From Acholoe squamosa (taxonomy: Eukaryota; Annelida; Polychaeta; Phyllodocida; Polynoidae): a stretch of 64,000 nucleotides of DNA. Below, piece after piece: positions 11,940 through 25,110 of the stretch (position 1 is its first letter; every line of letters begins with the position of its first letter). Below the pieces are notes generated by a model. The model did not search any database and was not told the origin of the DNA. It was given only the letters and a program-made list of their open reading frames with translations. A program made the position numbers and the translations under genes. Where the stretch lies: assembly GCA_949317995.1 (NCBI GenBank), contig OX439042.1:17525174-17589173 (forward strand), given 5' to 3'.

Positions 11940-12690
11940 TGGCAATGGTGGTGATAAGTTGCCATTCTGAGTGAGAGTGAGTGACAGATGATGCAATCCT
12001 CAGAGAGCATTGACTTGGAGTGACACAGATTCACGCATTGAGTGAGACAAAGGCTGGCAATGGTGGTGATAAGTTGCCATTCTGAGTGAGAGTGAGTGAC
12101 AGATGATGCAATCCTCAGAGAGCATTGACATGGAGTGACACAAGTTCACGCATTGAGTGAGACCAATGTTGGCAATGGTAGTGATAAGTCGTCATTTTGT
12201 GTGAGAGTTGATGCCAGTGGCACGGGAGTGGTACATAATCACACAGTGAGTCAGATCCATGTTGGCGATGGTGGTGATAAGCTGCCATTCTGAGTGAGAG
12301 CTGACCGGGAGTGGTACATATTGACGGAGTGAGTGAGATCCATGTTGGCGATGGTGGTGATAAGCTGCCATTCTGAGTGAGAGCTGACCGGGAGTGGTAC
12401 ATAATCACACAGTGAGTCAGATCCATGTTGGGGATGCTTGTGATAAGGCGCCATTCTGAGTGAGAGTTGACAGGCAGTGGCACATACTCACGCAGTGAAT
12501 TAGATCCATGTTGGCGATGGTGGTGATAAGTCACCATGCTTTGTGAGGGATGACAAGGGATGGCACATACTCACGCAGTGAGTGAGATCATGTTGGTGAC
12601 TGTTGTGATAAATTTCCATGCCATGTGAGACTGACACACAGTGGCGAAAGATGACGCAGTGAGTTATCACTCAAAAAGGAGTCACCATTG
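11940..12690. repeat. tandem repeat array 2, period 82-115 bp
   Basis: GGTGATAAGYTGCCATTCTG and variants recurs at about 11954, 12069, 12184, 12277, 12359, 12442, 12525 and 12607. The first units are 115 bp and later ones settle at 82-83 bp. The word GTTGGCGATGGTGGTGAT resembles GGCGAGGATGGTGAT in array 1, which hints at common ancestry. Long open frames on the minus strand here are a by-product of the repeats. Confidence 0.85.
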
Positions 12691-12729
12691 ATGACCAATC
12701 ATGGCGACAGATAACGACAATTTGCTGGG

Positions 12730-14225
12730 TGCTATTAATGTCACAATACCCAACACTAGAGTCCTCCATGGCAGCTAAAAGTACCCTGAAAGGGTTTGAT
12801 GATTGAAGAATTCCAACAATTTCGTAAACATCAGGTTTTCAGTGCAAAGGACTTGGACCAAAGTGTCACATATAAACACAAAATACCAAACTTTAGGAAT
12901 TCCAAACATTCGGCAGGTGAATGGTCCGTTCCTTAAGGTATTAAAGGAACAGTATTTGTTAGGTTTTTAGTGTATTTTTGTAAATGGATGTGCATACAGC
13001 GCATTTATAATCCCATGTTGATACTACAGAGGAGCCTGCGAAAGTAAAGGTTGTTTGTAAAAGGTGTTAGTGCCATCAGCAATTTCTTTTAGATGAGAGT
13101 GGACATGAACTTACTTAATGATATTTCCTCCTCAAATTTCAAGCTGTTATAAAGATAATACAGCTAATATAAATGACAAATAATTGTTCTTACTGGATGG
13201 TTTGATATTGGCTGAAATTTTTTTTATGGATTAATATGGTCTCATTATGGACCCTTCTAAATCTAGAATCATTGATTGCCTTTTCTTGAAGGGTCTTTCC
13301 GCATTTACACAAAGGTCAAGAACTAATCAAGGCCATGTGCATTAAGGTCTAGACAGGTATGAATAAGTAATCCCCTTGATAAGAATACAGCCGTTCATAA
13401 ACACTTAGATCAGAATTCACTCGGTCAATTTAAGGTGAAGAAAGTGGACTGCTTTAAGGACTGTACGTCCTCCCTAAGGTCCTTCTTCCTTTGTTATCGT
13501 GGTGTATTAATTTTGTTCTGGTGAGTAACTCGCCAGCAGTACATAAGTGCATGATGTAAAATCCTTCGTTATCAAGAAGTTTTATGTGACCCTTATGAGT
13601 CACCCTTCAGGGTTGCATTCAAGTATCCATTCATTGTGCGACCCTTAAGAGGTTTATCAGCAGTTAAAGTGACCAGACATAAGAACACAAGTTGGCATCA
13701 CCGCAAAACGTCTTAACACGGATGGGTTTAAACGGTGTGAGGGTTCAACGGCAGTTACAGAGGTTCTCACCTATTCCGCTACTTACTAATGACATTTACT
13801 GAGCACTGCTCTAAGCTTAATGGTCTGGAAATAAACTCAAGAGCATTTTCGATTTGAAACCTTTCTTCCCATTATATAATTTCACAAATAGGCTGTGCCC
13901 AAAGTCTGCCCAACCCTCCATTGATACAAGTTTAATAATGGTCATTCCTCAGTTCCTTCTGTCTAGGTCACAAAGAACACAGCTTAACTGTATTATAGTT
14001 ACAGTGGATATATTCTCACTCCATTGTACCATCTATAAGAGTAGGTGCTCGCCCAGGGAGGCCGGGAGGTTATATCTTAACATACTGTGATTTGGTTTGG
14101 TTGATTTTACCTCAACTAATTGTAATTAAAAGTTAGCAGAGAAAATGTGGTTTGTAGTATTCAGTCCTTTTTTTTCTCAGTTTGCACAAGTATTTCAAAG
14201 CTGCTTGTCCAAACAGCTGGGCAGG

Positions 14226-14228
<3 letters not shown>
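12730..14228. other. intergenic DNA with one hairpin remnant
   Basis: AT-rich. At 13518-13560 GTTCTGGTGAGTAACTCGCC followed by CAGCAGTACATAAGTGCATG resembles the loop of the ATGATGCA hairpin family. Nothing else is supported. Confidence 0.35.

Positions 14229-14288
<60 letters not shown>
14229..14288. repeat. (TA)n microsatellite
   Basis: About 29 uninterrupted TA dinucleotides, read directly. Confidence 0.95.
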
Positions 14289-14292
<4 letters not shown>

Positions 14293-15140
14293 GCTAATTT
14301 CCCGGCACAACAGTGATGGCATCTATGGATGACCAAATCTATGAGATTAATGACTGAATCTATGAGGAGGGGTGAGGGGAAAACCGCTACCAGGGCTTCA
14401 TTCCCCAACTCTTCTCGAAGGAAGGTAAGTGTTCTTTTATTTGCCTGGTCCCATAGGCAGGGCCAGACAAATCAAGGGCTTTGATCACTTAGATGTGGTT
14501 CACTGAAGGGGAATGGCATGACAAAAGACAAGCATGTAGGCCTGGGCCTGCACATATGGACAACCCACAAGAAACCCCGAGCTGGTCACCTATTACGAAT
14601 CTGGTATGCCCACTGTTAGAATGGAAGGGGTTTCTCCTTCATGGACTCCCAATGAAGTTATTCTGTTCCTTCATGCCCTCGTCATGAAGGTCCCCACTCC
14701 AGAGGGGGATAAAATGCTGCGACTGCGCCCTCCAAGTAGGAGGCATACTAATTAAGAACATATCGAAATCCTAGAAGGGATAGCACTGGAAATTTGAGTC
14801 TTATGGATGGTTGTGATCGCACTGTTGCGATTCCCAAGATATCCACATGACCTTGAGAAGCCATTAACTAAATATTGAGAGAGGGCATTTAAACGGACCA
14901 TGGCTTTTAGACAGGAAAGGCAGTGGATGGATGAAATACTTAGGAATACCAAGGAGAGGGGCTTAAATGGAGTTATAGAGTGGATCTTTAGAGTGGCTTT
15001 GTATATTGGGTGGACTGTATGGCCAGCCCAGTAAGAGGATGGACTTGGCTACTGCATGAAGGCTATTAATGGCTCATATTGCTTAAGCATTTATGAAACT
15101 TCAAAGATGGCGGTTATACTGGCTGTCATGCTCCGGGGCG
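14289..15140. other. non-coding DNA, nothing recognised
   Basis: Mixed composition with no motif or repeat that I can defend. Confidence 0.35.
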
Positions 15141-18100
15141 GGGGGGGGGTGTTATCAGGTACTTGGTGTGGGAGGATGAAGGGCACCGTGGAGAACAGAG
15201 CCTTGGCCCGCCAAGGGAGGGGAACAGCCGAGGCTGATGTTGACGTGGCTGCCGTCGTCGTCTCCCACCCCACCCCTTTCCACCTACCCCACCTGTCATC
15301 ATTGAGGGCTTAATGTGTTTGGCTCCCACCACCTCGCCCCGATCGACGTGGAGGAGTTGATTAGCCGTCTGTGGGAGGGTGCAAAGGTTATGGAAGGCCC
15401 TTCCTGTGGGGTATAGCAGTGGGGCATCTGCTGCAGTATACATAGCCCAGTGTGGGACCACCCCGACCCTCCATAATAATCAGGTACGTACCTATACTGA
15501 GGTCCACAGCCAAAGGGGAGGGCTTATCCCTCACCCCCACCCTCACCCCCAACCCCCCTCCCACCAAAGCCATTACAGGCCTGGGACCGATCGATACCGG
15601 CTCTTGTGTTTGGGCGTGCACGTCCGCCGTCCCGCCGCCGGGAGGTAGAAGGTAGTCGTCGCCGTGAGCAGCTCGACATACAGCTCAGCACCTGTAATGG
15701 GGACAAGACGTGAGCTGCTCGTACTACGTGCGTGCTTCGTGGCTCCTGTAGGGCCTGGAAGGGCTTAAGGGCTTCCTACTTTTACACCTGACTGCCCTCA
15801 GCTATTACCGCTCACTACGACCTTCCACAACACCCACTACCACCCACCAGGCCTGTATGATCAGCCTATAGAGTGAGCAGCTCGTTCCTACATAAGGTAC
15901 TATAGTGGCACCTGTTGTCTATCTGCTCATCAGGCATAAAGTGACCAACACCTTAAGAGCTGCTCTTTTAGCCTCTCCGAGCAGAAGAGTTTAATTAGGA
16001 GCCTGCACACTGAAGACGACGACTTGGGAGACCAGGACCAAGCTTCTCTTCCAGGAAGAAGAGGACCACTTTGGTGTCCCCGTGTTGGCGGGAAAGGAGC
16101 TGCTCGTGCGTGAATTACGAGCTGCTCGCCTCCCGGAGGACACTTAGTCTACCAAGGCCGGGATGAGGCAGCAGCAAGGAGCGTCTTTGAGCAGGACATC
16201 AGCCGTCTGGTTCCAGAGGCAGCTTTACAGCACGTCGCCGTCCTACTCCACTGAGCTGCTCACCAGCAGCTCGTCACGGCTAAGTGGGCAAAAGAGCAGC
16301 AGCTTTTATGAAACTGCTCACGCCTCAGCCCGATCAGGGTGTCACCTAACCTTAAACAGAGCAACCAGAGGAAGGAAAACATTTACATTAGGATTCTTTC
16401 CTAGAACAAACAGTGTTTAACTCCAGCAGGCTTTAGCATTATTTTGTCAGCCTCCACATTTCCCACCGTATAAATTGGCAGTAATCATAATACAGGCGTT
16501 AACGTGGGTACGCGCCATATGGCTTTAATGCGTGTAGGGACTGAGTTACCTATATGTAAGTTCTCCAGTAAGTCACGGCAGTTAATACCCAAGAATAACG
16601 ATATGGGCTAGTTGGGTGCGCTGGGCCCAGAGCTGTAGGGTCAATATTCGGATTGTTTCACGTTGGTGATTCAATAATCGCACACTAGCAGCCGGGGACG
16701 ATCATTGCCTCGTCCCCCGCTTGGAGCGCTGCGGTCGTGCTGAAGCTGGTTGCGCTGGTTAGCCTACCTAATACCATCGTGCCTGCGCACAAGGACAGGT
16801 ACCGGCTTCAATCTGACCTTAGGCGCTACTGATGCGTCAAATGAAGTGATCATTTCATTAAAAGGTACAATAACTGAAAATGTTGGTCTGACCAACGCTG
16901 ATCTCACAAGAAGAGTAATCCCTCCAATTCTAAAGACAACAAGAAAGGGAGGAGAGTAGACCATTAAAATAACAGTAACTGCTGCTAGGCCTCATCTTTT
17001 ACACCTTGTTCACCATCTGGCCTTTGCACTTCTCACACCTCCCTGTGGCCGCCCTGACCTGTCCATTGCTCCTCCCACTCCTCCTGCTGCAGGCGTGCCC
17101 TGGAGGACTGCCAGCCTGTGGAACATCCCAGGTGTGCCCAGTATGTGGAAAGGAGAAGAAACCTTCCACAGGACGACGCCTTTAACGACTGACGGACTGG
17201 AAGAAGCCACTGCCCTGCCACAATTTACCCCCCCCCCCCACCTCTTTCCTTTGACTCTACCCTCTAGTCACCCACCTAACCATTCTCCTACCTCGCAGAC
17301 TTATCCACATGTATACCTTGGAAGCATTATTGTGTTAACCATAAGAATCAATTGGCAACCTGTTCCACCTAGTATCATTGACAGACTTCTACAACAACAC
17401 AAGCCTTCAACAAGAGGCGTGAAACAATATACATGGCACTAGACACATTGTCACCAGAGTCATATTGCTAAGTGACAAATTGGGATCCCTACAAGAGAAT
17501 TTCTGTTCAGCTACAACTCTCGATTCCCTCCCCCACCCTACTGCACACATGAAGGTATACTGAAGGAGGAGTCAGCAGCTTTAAAATAAGCTATATATCA
17601 ATTTAGTACAAGCAATTTCATTACAGTACGCTGACACACCCTTCGATCGGATCCCTAAACCAACATTAATTATAAAAAAAAGAGGAGTACCTAATATTTT
17701 ATAGAAAATGACGTGCTACCTTATATCATTTCTTGATGTCAATATATGATTAATTCCCTCTCACTAAACTCTCATACGTTCTATCAGATCTCCACATCAG
17801 CATGAATAATAAAAACCATGTAGCATATGATCTAAAATACCATACAATTCCATAGCAACTCTATCCATATAACTTCCACATACAGCTTCTCCAGCTACTA
17901 CTAACATCCACACCTTCAAAGAAAAATCTACAGAAAAGATACAACAACAAAAATATACAATAAGAAAAGATGAATTAGACATCAGCCCCCTTTCCTTGGT
18001 ACCTTGGCAACATTCCGCTACATTTCCCACCCACCTATACTACAGGTGGGTTCACCTGTATATCATCCTCACCTTGAGTAGCCGCCTACATTATCACCTT

Positions 18101-19883
18101 ACTGCTACACCATACCTGCCTTACATCACTGACATCGATAATAGTGTAAGCGTTATAACTATACCCACCCTGCCTCCCCTACATACTCACTCACACACAT
18201 AGAGGTCAAAACACAAGGATCATTCAATACCACCGGATCCCCCCCACCCCTTAGCCCCTCCCAACCCCCATAGACTGACGACTCCTCCTGCCAACTGCTC
18301 ATGGGTCCACCCCACCCTCCCATACCCCCACCCTCCTGACTCCACAAATCCCAAATCAATCGCACCCCATCCCTCATCCCTTCCAAAGCCACTTGTTCTA
18401 CCCCTCCCTCTATCGACTCTATCACTGCAATTGCCACGTGGTCCAGCCAATAAATGTTGTATTATCAACATGTAAAACTAAAAAAAAAACTCTAGTAAAA
18501 CTGTTACTGCCGGTTCGACTCAAATACGTCAGCTATTGCATACAATACCTGATCCAGTGTGCGTTGCATTGGACGACCTGCAGAGGACACTACCAAGGCA
18601 TTGTCTCCCATCCCTCATTCCGGATCTTCCACACGTCTCAGTGCAACATCTACTAGGGCTGCAGGCTCCTGCATTAGTTCATCCTCTTGCCGCTATATGA
18701 GGGGTGGCGCTGCATACTGGAGGCGGACTGGGAGCCTTGTGGAGGGGTGAATAGCTGGTCGGAGTGAACGGCACGCGCCGAGGCACCAGCACACCACGCG
18801 TCGGCGACGACGGCGACCAGGGCGTTAGTAGGTGTAGTACTACAAGCACCCAACAGCTACCTACGCCATCATTCTGTAGGCCCACCCACTGCTCCGCTCC
18901 ACTGAGCAAACAGCAGGAGCCGCAGGGAGGAGGAGGAGGAGGAGAGTGCTGCGGTCTACGATTGCTACCACCGGAGGATCACCCACCCACCCACCTTACC
19001 ACCTACCTACCCAGTGGCCGCCCACCCACCCAATACTACAACCCTGGACTTGTCCGTCACGGCAGGCACCTCGTCTGTCATCTAGCGCCTCCACCGATCA
19101 CTCTGACGAGTTCGTCAAGGCGTGAAGACGTAGGCTTCTACTGTCAGGAAGCCCACATACCTAGACCGTAGGTACGTCCTGGTTCCTGCATCGTCCCCGG
19201 GTCTTGCCGCAGCGTCTCCGGCATCTGCCGCAGCGTCCAGCCTGGTCCCCGTGGGAAGCCACCAGTACCACCGTACACCGATCGAAGCCACAGGCCGACG
19301 GCCCGAGTCCGTCCGCGCCCCGGCCGACATCAGCACCTAACACAGTGCCCCAACACCCGTGCCGACCTCCCGGTATCAGCAGGCGGATACCAACAACTAC
19401 AGACAAACTCCTCCATCAGCAAACTCCAGTACTGTATACTGACAAGGCTGTTGTTATCTACGCTCTCCAGGGTGGTGGTATACACGGCCAAAGTGCCGGC
19501 CACTCAGGCAGTTTGTTGATGAGGCTTTGACAGTGGCACCAATACCACTACCAGAACTCTATAACCAATTGATCGCTCTATGTCAGTGACTCAGTGACCG
19601 ATAAGCAGACACTGTACTACTATAAAGCAGTGTGTACATCTACAAGCAGACCCCTACAGACACATAATACACACATACTCACAGGAAGCCACTATTTCAA
19701 ATACACCAACACAACATCACAAGGGGTTGCATTGCATTGCTGTGCTCTGTTTTGCCTCGCATTGCACTGCATTGCAAACCTCCTCTTCCTAAAGAAGATT
19801 TTCACCAATTGAAACCTTGACTATAATAACCGAAGCTCCATCATCATCCTCACCTCCCAAAACAACTTGAAGCAGACAGCAGC
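15141..19883. promoter_or_regulatory. GC- and CpG-rich 5' region of the gene starting at 19884
   Basis: GC content and CpG frequency rise clearly above the rest of the window, most strongly at 18760-18960 and 19100-19400, where CGCC, CCGCAGCG and GACGG words are dense. Seven exact GAGCWGCTC sites fall at 15666, 15712, 15875, 15957, 16097, 16119 and 16253. C-rich, nearly purine-free stretches occur at 17225-17290 and 18230-18400. Overlapping long frames on both strands reflect GC content and show no domain. I infer promoter, enhancer or 5' UTR sequence because a signal-peptide exon follows, but no transcription start can be fixed. Confidence 0.4.
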
Positions 19884-19969
19884 ATGGATTTCTTGTCGAG
19901 CTTTGTTCTCCTCTTGCTTCTGTCTCCGATGGTAGTTTCCGGCGCTGGGAACAGTGGAGGTTCCGGAAG
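19884..19969 (+). CDS. first coding exon, secreted or membrane protein (signal peptide)
   Basis: ATG at 19884 sits in a good animal start context (CAGCATGG). It opens a 28-codon segment with all the marks of a signal peptide: short N-region (MDFLSS), hydrophobic core FVLLLLLSPMVV, then small residues SGAG suitable for signal peptidase, and a Gly/Ser-rich start of the mature chain (NSGGSG). The frame runs into TAG at 19971 unless spliced, and the sequence there, GGAAG|GTAGGG, is an acceptable donor, leaving the exon in phase 2. The exon at 41018 has a strong acceptor, completes the split codon as Arg and continues an open frame. Family is unknown: too little mature protein is present. The GC-rich block upstream fits a promoter. 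Start and signal peptide are well supported by sequence; the gene itself needs transcript evidence. Confidence 0.55.
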
Positions 19970-20684
19970 GTAGGGAATACAAGAACTGCTTTTTTATATC
20001 CCCAAATCCCTTGTTGCCAAAATATAGATTTAAAAGCAATGCTCAACTGTGCTAACAGTTTGTATGGTATTGCTGTCCTGTTGCCAACAGTCTATTTAAA
20101 TGTCTTTTATTATTCATGGCCAGTGGTATTGATGTATACAATGCATTATCATCTGCCATTGCATTCCATGTTTAAAGAATAACAATGTAAATTACTTTGC
20201 AATGCCTATTGCTTATACATACATTGCATAACAAGGTGTGCCATGATATATAGCAATTCCTACAGCAGTCCTGAGAAATTGCAGTATTTGCTATAGTCAA
20301 ACTGGCTCCCATACCACCCTTTTTAATAATTTCTTACCTGAGTTATTCAAATCTATTTCCTTTTGTCCTTTGTGTGTGCATGCTTGGATGAATGATTGAG
20401 AGATCAGTGAGATTTTTACACAACTGACAGTTTTAGTTTTAAGCAGTGCATACATGGGCGGTTCCGTTGTGCCTCGAAATATCATGTTTATATGTGGGGT
20501 GTGTGGCACGTGCGTGGTTGAGCTTGTTAGGTAAGAGAATAGTGTGAATGGACGCAGGCAGCTCTGCTGTGTTTGCCAAGCCTGTTTAACCATATAAATG
20601 CTGCATAATGATTTACTCCACCATGTCAATGTATCCTCATAATGAACGAATGAAGTCAATGTGGGTTTACTTACCACAGCTGCA

Positions 20685-20775
20685 TTCATACCGACCTAGG
20701 ATCTGCATCATGCAGAAACACATCCCTGGTGAGTCAATTCACAATTGGTGAATTTATGTATCATGATGTCAAATT
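20685..20775. repeat. ATGATGCA hairpin remnant
   Basis: CTGCATCATGCAG, then CCTGGTGAGTCAATTCAC, then TGTATCATGATG give an imperfect stem resembling the hairpin family at 58370-58494. Degraded. Confidence 0.4.
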
Positions 20776-20884
20776 GGTATTAATAATTTATGCAGCATTT
20801 GAAGGGTTAACCAGGTATCAGAGTAGGTGTTTGCATAGCACGGTCCCATATAGGTGACAGAGTGAGTGTATGCCGAGCTGATGT

Positions 20885-21215
20885 GAGCTGCTCCCCTATA
20901 CCACGTGGTGCTGGTAGTGTTAGTAGTGGTTGAGACGGTGGTTAATATTTCATAAGCTCTAGGTGACTGGATGACTGGGGCACTAGGCACTGGTATAGGG
21001 GATAGGAGTAGTACCGGGGGAGCAGTAGGCTAAAGCTGATGCTGATAGTAATGGCACAGTGCATTTACTCTCTTCCATGGCGATGCTGACTTATCAGTCC
21101 TCATGAGCAGCTCCCCCAATCATGCAGCGTTGGCAATGACAACGACGTGATGACAGCGACACGATCTAACGTCGCGACACGTCGTTCATCACGACGTATA
21201 AAGCAGACGTTGTGC
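20885..21215. promoter_or_regulatory. GAGCWGCTC pair with a GACGT/ACGTC cluster
   Basis: GAGCTGCTC at 20885-20893 and GAGCAGCTC at 21105-21113. These are followed by a run of ACGAC/GACGT/ACGTC words (21143-21215), including GACGTATAAAGCAGACGT with an embedded TATAAAG. It may be an intronic enhancer or alternative promoter. No exon with a start codon is evident after it. Confidence 0.3.
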
Positions 21216-24025
21216 AGCTTCCTGCTGGCCGCATGCTGTGCGTTTTTCAGACACACCCCTAACTACTCAGCATCATCCCAACAACAGCCCCTCCCTTTTT
21301 TTCCTCCCCATCGTTGTCAATGCCTATCTACAGCACGCCCAGTGCCTGGAGTTTAACTGATAACACTTATGGACCATACCCGTAGTCCTCCTACTGCTGG
21401 CCTTGTACTGGCCCACCCCTGACTGTATGCCTGGTTCCTCCTGTGTTCTAGGTCAGGGGCCGGTCTCCTACAGGGTGAGTTACCATACAGATGGTTCAAT
21501 GATGGTGACATAATAGCAGGGGATGCCTCAACACCCTGTATGTAATGTCATTGTCTGGTGCTACTGCTACCACGCCATCGTTCCTCCTCCCCCTCCTGCT
21601 CCCTCTCCTGTACCCCACCAAGATTTAGCTGTACCAATGTGGGGGGAAAACCACTTTGGTGCCTTCCTGGGCTGCCAGTCTAAGATGTCTAAACAAAATG
21701 GAGGTCTTGTTTCAGTTTTTAGGGTCCATTTAGTAATTAACGTATCCCCCATGTTTGCCTTGGCAATCTCTGTAATGGCGCTCCCATTGTTGGCTAAATA
21801 ATATTGATATTATTCTCCAACACATTTACCCAGATTCTGCTCTGTACTGAGCAGGTGAGGTGATTTGTAAACAAAGCCCAGCTACCTACATCTCATTTTG
21901 TCGAGCTATTGTTTCAGTATAGAGTCCGAGATCAGTATGAAGAGAAACATTGGAAAATCAAAGTTCTGTATCAGATAAATTCAAACAGCCATGCTTACTC
22001 ATGTATCCCTTATCTTTATTTAATCAATCGGGCTACATACATATGCTGTATCCTCTTCCCACGGGCGCAGTGCCTTAGTATTAACAACTTGCTGACCAAT
22101 GTTGATCAATCACATCTCAATATTGATTCAACATCCAATTAACTTTTGAGTCCATTAGACTCGGGTTCCATATTACCTGACCTGTCAGATTTCTACAATA
22201 GATACAATGGCATTAAGGAATGAAAGAGGCCATGATGTCCCATGTACTGACCCTCCGACACCATAACCTACAACCCCCACCATGGCCAATAACCTCCTAG
22301 CCTTTTGCCCCGACCTCCTGCGGCCCTTCCGACTCCACGGCCTGATATATACGACTCCATCAATCATGTTAAAACGACAAAAGGTGGGGAGGGATTGAGA
22401 AAGGAGCTGTGGGAGTCCGGCAGTGCCTTAAAGAATGAAGAAGCTTAATATGCCGACCTAGTCTACCAATGCTGTTGTACTTGCCTTTAAAGCTTGGTTC
22501 ACTATGGGGTAAGACAGCAGGTCTGCCCTATGGATGGCCACAAATGTTTAAACTTATTGGGAACTGGTTTTAGGGAACCATATTATTCTATTGAACATCG
22601 GGCGAGGTAGACCCCACACTAAGTTAATTCCTCTCTTGTAAAATAGCTAATGTACTCTAGGTTTTGGAAAGTAGGATGAGGCGCTGCAATTTATTGCAAT
22701 TCATACATACTCCATGGGGTATCAGCAAAATGTTATCACAAGCCGCCAAGACGATATATCAATGAATTATTGAAATAGCCTGCCCACTACCTATATTTGA
22801 ACCTGACAGTAATAAAAAAAACCTGAATACTTGAAGATACACCAAAGAAACTCCCTCTATAACGTACAAGCATGTCCGGAACTGCCAATGCCAGTCTGTA
22901 TAGAGCAGGGGCCTAGACTACCGTCAATATTCTTCAAGTAGATTTGACTACACTTTTCATGATCTAAGAACATATGGTGTAGGTACTTATTGGGTTCTAA
23001 GGGAATCCCCTCCAGGCGGTAGCAATGTTGCCGAAGGTGTGTGACCTTTGTGGCTAACATACAAGGTCATTACAGCTGACCTCTAGCAGTGCCACCCTGG
23101 AGAAGGGTGTGTGTACCCCTGGGATGCTGACAGCAGGTCAGATAGGCAAGCTGTAGAACCAGGTTGTTGCCTCAGATTGTGTCCTCCATGGCCAGAATTA
23201 CGGCCGTGTTGACACTGTATGTTAAGTGATGGCAGCATGCCAAACTGTACCCTGATCCACACTAAGTGCTAGGTAGAGTCTTGTGCCATTCCTTATACCT
23301 TATGTTATTACAAGACTAACACCTCCATACACCTAGGTACACTTAACTGTGAATACCGAGGTGTTGAACTGAGCCGCTAAATATTTTTACCTCTCAAAGC
23401 ATTAATAGAAATTACTCAGTTATAAATATAGGGCTTAGTCAAAGCCAATAGGTTTATAAGCGCATTATAATAGGTGTATGTATTATCCATTTACCCTTGG
23501 TTTTCAGATCTTTTAAGGCCAGTGAAAGTGTGGTGAGCAGCAAATATTGGCACTGCCTTAGAAGACAGCTGAAGGCACTTAACCAATATTCCAATGAGTA
23601 GTCTATAGCAGACTACCAACAACGAACCTGCGAATCTATATTATCTACAATAAGATGCAATACACATGAATACAGATGCCACTGCTGTCGATATGTCAAA
23701 TATTCTATGAGCCATTTAATCAATACTCTACGCTGAGATAAACTCTAGACTACACAATATGAGTGACAATACTAATCCGTCTGTGCTGCATATCTTGAAA
23801 ACAGAGAAGGATTTCAACAATAGGCCGTCAGATCCATCATATGACTGATGATACCTGACAATAAAGGTATATTCAGACGATTTGCTTGTCATGTGAGGAA
23901 AATGTGTACACAGTTCCAATGTAGGAAGTAATACCAATAGATCATACTGCCCATTATAACACATACAAATGATCGCCGAGTTGGGGTCAGACAAGGCTTT
24001 GGCTCATAGAAGCAGGGATATCTTC

Positions 24026-24298
24026 CAGGGGCGTAGGAAAAGGGGGGCCAGGGGGGCCTGGGCCCCCCCCCCCAATCATGAAGGAGGTGGGGCCTCAAAT
24101 TAGATTATTATGGTGATGTCACAGGGAGAATGGGGGTCTGAGCCTAAAGTCAGATCCAAAATTTACCAAAAATCACTTTTCTATATGAATTCTAAATACG
24201 CATATATAGACGCCATCATGCATCAGCCGACAATTAAAGGTGGTGTGATGGTGCCCTCGCCGGGCCCCCCCAATGAAGATTTGCTTCCTACGCCTCTG
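24026..24298 (+). mobile_element. MITE with CAGRGGCGTAGGAA termini, copy 1
   Basis: A 273-bp element starting CAGGGGCGTAGGAA and ending with the complement of CAGAGGCGTAGGAA. It is flanked on both sides by the 5-bp duplication TCTTC (24021-24025 and 24299-24303). Long G and C runs lie just inside both ends. The interior contains GCCGACAATTAAAGG and TTCTAAATACGCATA. A second copy lies inverted at 45359-45680 with its own 5-bp duplication. It carries no coding capacity. A hAT- or CACTA-like origin is possible from the CAGGGG end, but a 5-bp duplication is not diagnostic. Confidence 0.9.
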
Positions 24299-24686
24299 TC
24301 TTCAGATTCAAGCTTTTCAATCCGACATCGTTCCCTTCTACAAACTTGCGCCCCGATAGCTGCTGACCAAGGCTACGATATCTTAAACTAGATGGAGTGA
24401 GTTGAAGGTCGACAAATGACTGCAATGCTGTACCATTAGCACTAGACCGTTCTGTTCGGTATGTCAGGGCTTTTAATCTGCCTTCTGTAGCCAGTCCTAG
24501 TCCCGCCGAGGAGGAAGCCATGTATCAGCCCCTGATAAGTGGATACAGGGGTCTGGGCGAGCCTGGCCACCCTGCAGAGGTGTAAGGTGTGCAGGAGGCT
24601 GGGTTAAAGGTAGCGAGCTGCCCATCGCTCTCTTTCCATCCTCCCACTCTTTCCTGCTTCACCCTACCCCCTCATAGCCGAACACC

Positions 24687-24800
24687 TTAACCCTTTAAGG
24701 GCCAGAAGAGGCTTTCAGATTCATGTCCCTTGGTCGTTATGGTGCACTTATGCTGTACTTGTGAGTGTACCAGCTCTGCCTTGGGCCCACCTTTTGAGAG
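24687..24800. mobile_element. hairpin MITE, GGTCGTYATGATGCA family
   Basis: Starts TTAACCCTTTAAGGGCCAG and contains CCTTGGTCGTTATGGTGCAC, then a TTGTGAGTGTACCAG loop. Same order as the intact copy at 58370; the right arm is degraded. Confidence 0.6.
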
Positions 24801-25110
24801 TGCACAAACCCAAGACTTTAACATTTGATGCATTCTTTTACTAATGCATAACTAGATGTCAGGGATGCATTCATGCACTGTGAGAATGTCAAAATATCTG
24901 GCAACTTTGGGACAAGGCATTCACTGTTATTTTAAGAAGATTTCTTGTGTTCAGTGTTTTACTGTACTGCACTATTGTGATTTATTTACAAATTACACTG
25001 CTTTACTGCACTAAAATTGTGGTGATTGTTCAGTTTAATAAGAATGCCTGGTAGATCCAAAAATTATTTCTTAGAGTATGCATCATAACGACTAAAGAGA
25101 ACATATATCC

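Larger units (their letters stand above)
10904..12729. mobile_element. 1.8-kb element with 16-bp TIRs and two internal tandem arrays
   Basis: The ends are exact inverted repeats, CCCAGCAAATTGTCGT at 10904-10919 and its complement at 12714-12729, with weaker similarity continuing inwards. No transposase is encoded. The interior is two blocks of different tandem repeats (10940-11570 and 11940-12690) around a spacer. The structure matches a non-autonomous DNA transposon with long subterminal repeats; the superfamily is not identified. No convincing target duplication is visible, although GTTGGG-like words lie just outside both ends (10892; 12739-12746 inverted), so the true termini might be slightly further out. 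Confidence 0.7.

Noticed and set aside
12115..12537. 140-codon frame on the minus strand with a repetitive His/Ser-rich peptide
   Set aside because: It is the translation of tandem array 2. Repeat units of 82-83 bp shift frames, and no start context or domain is present.
10904..12729. CRISPR array
   Set aside because: Repeat units are 82-139 bp, diverged and without uniform spacers, and the genome is eukaryotic.
15126..15706. Several overlapping frames of 60-110 codons
   Set aside because: GC-rich DNA gives long frames on both strands at once; none shows a domain.
18764..19530. Frames of 108-135 codons upstream of the signal-peptide exon
   Set aside because: They overlap open frames on the opposite strand and lack domains; more likely CpG-rich promoter or 5' UTR.
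21453..21475. 23-nt microexon candidate between strong splice sites
   Set aside because: Length is not a multiple of three and the joined frame cannot be tested without transcripts.
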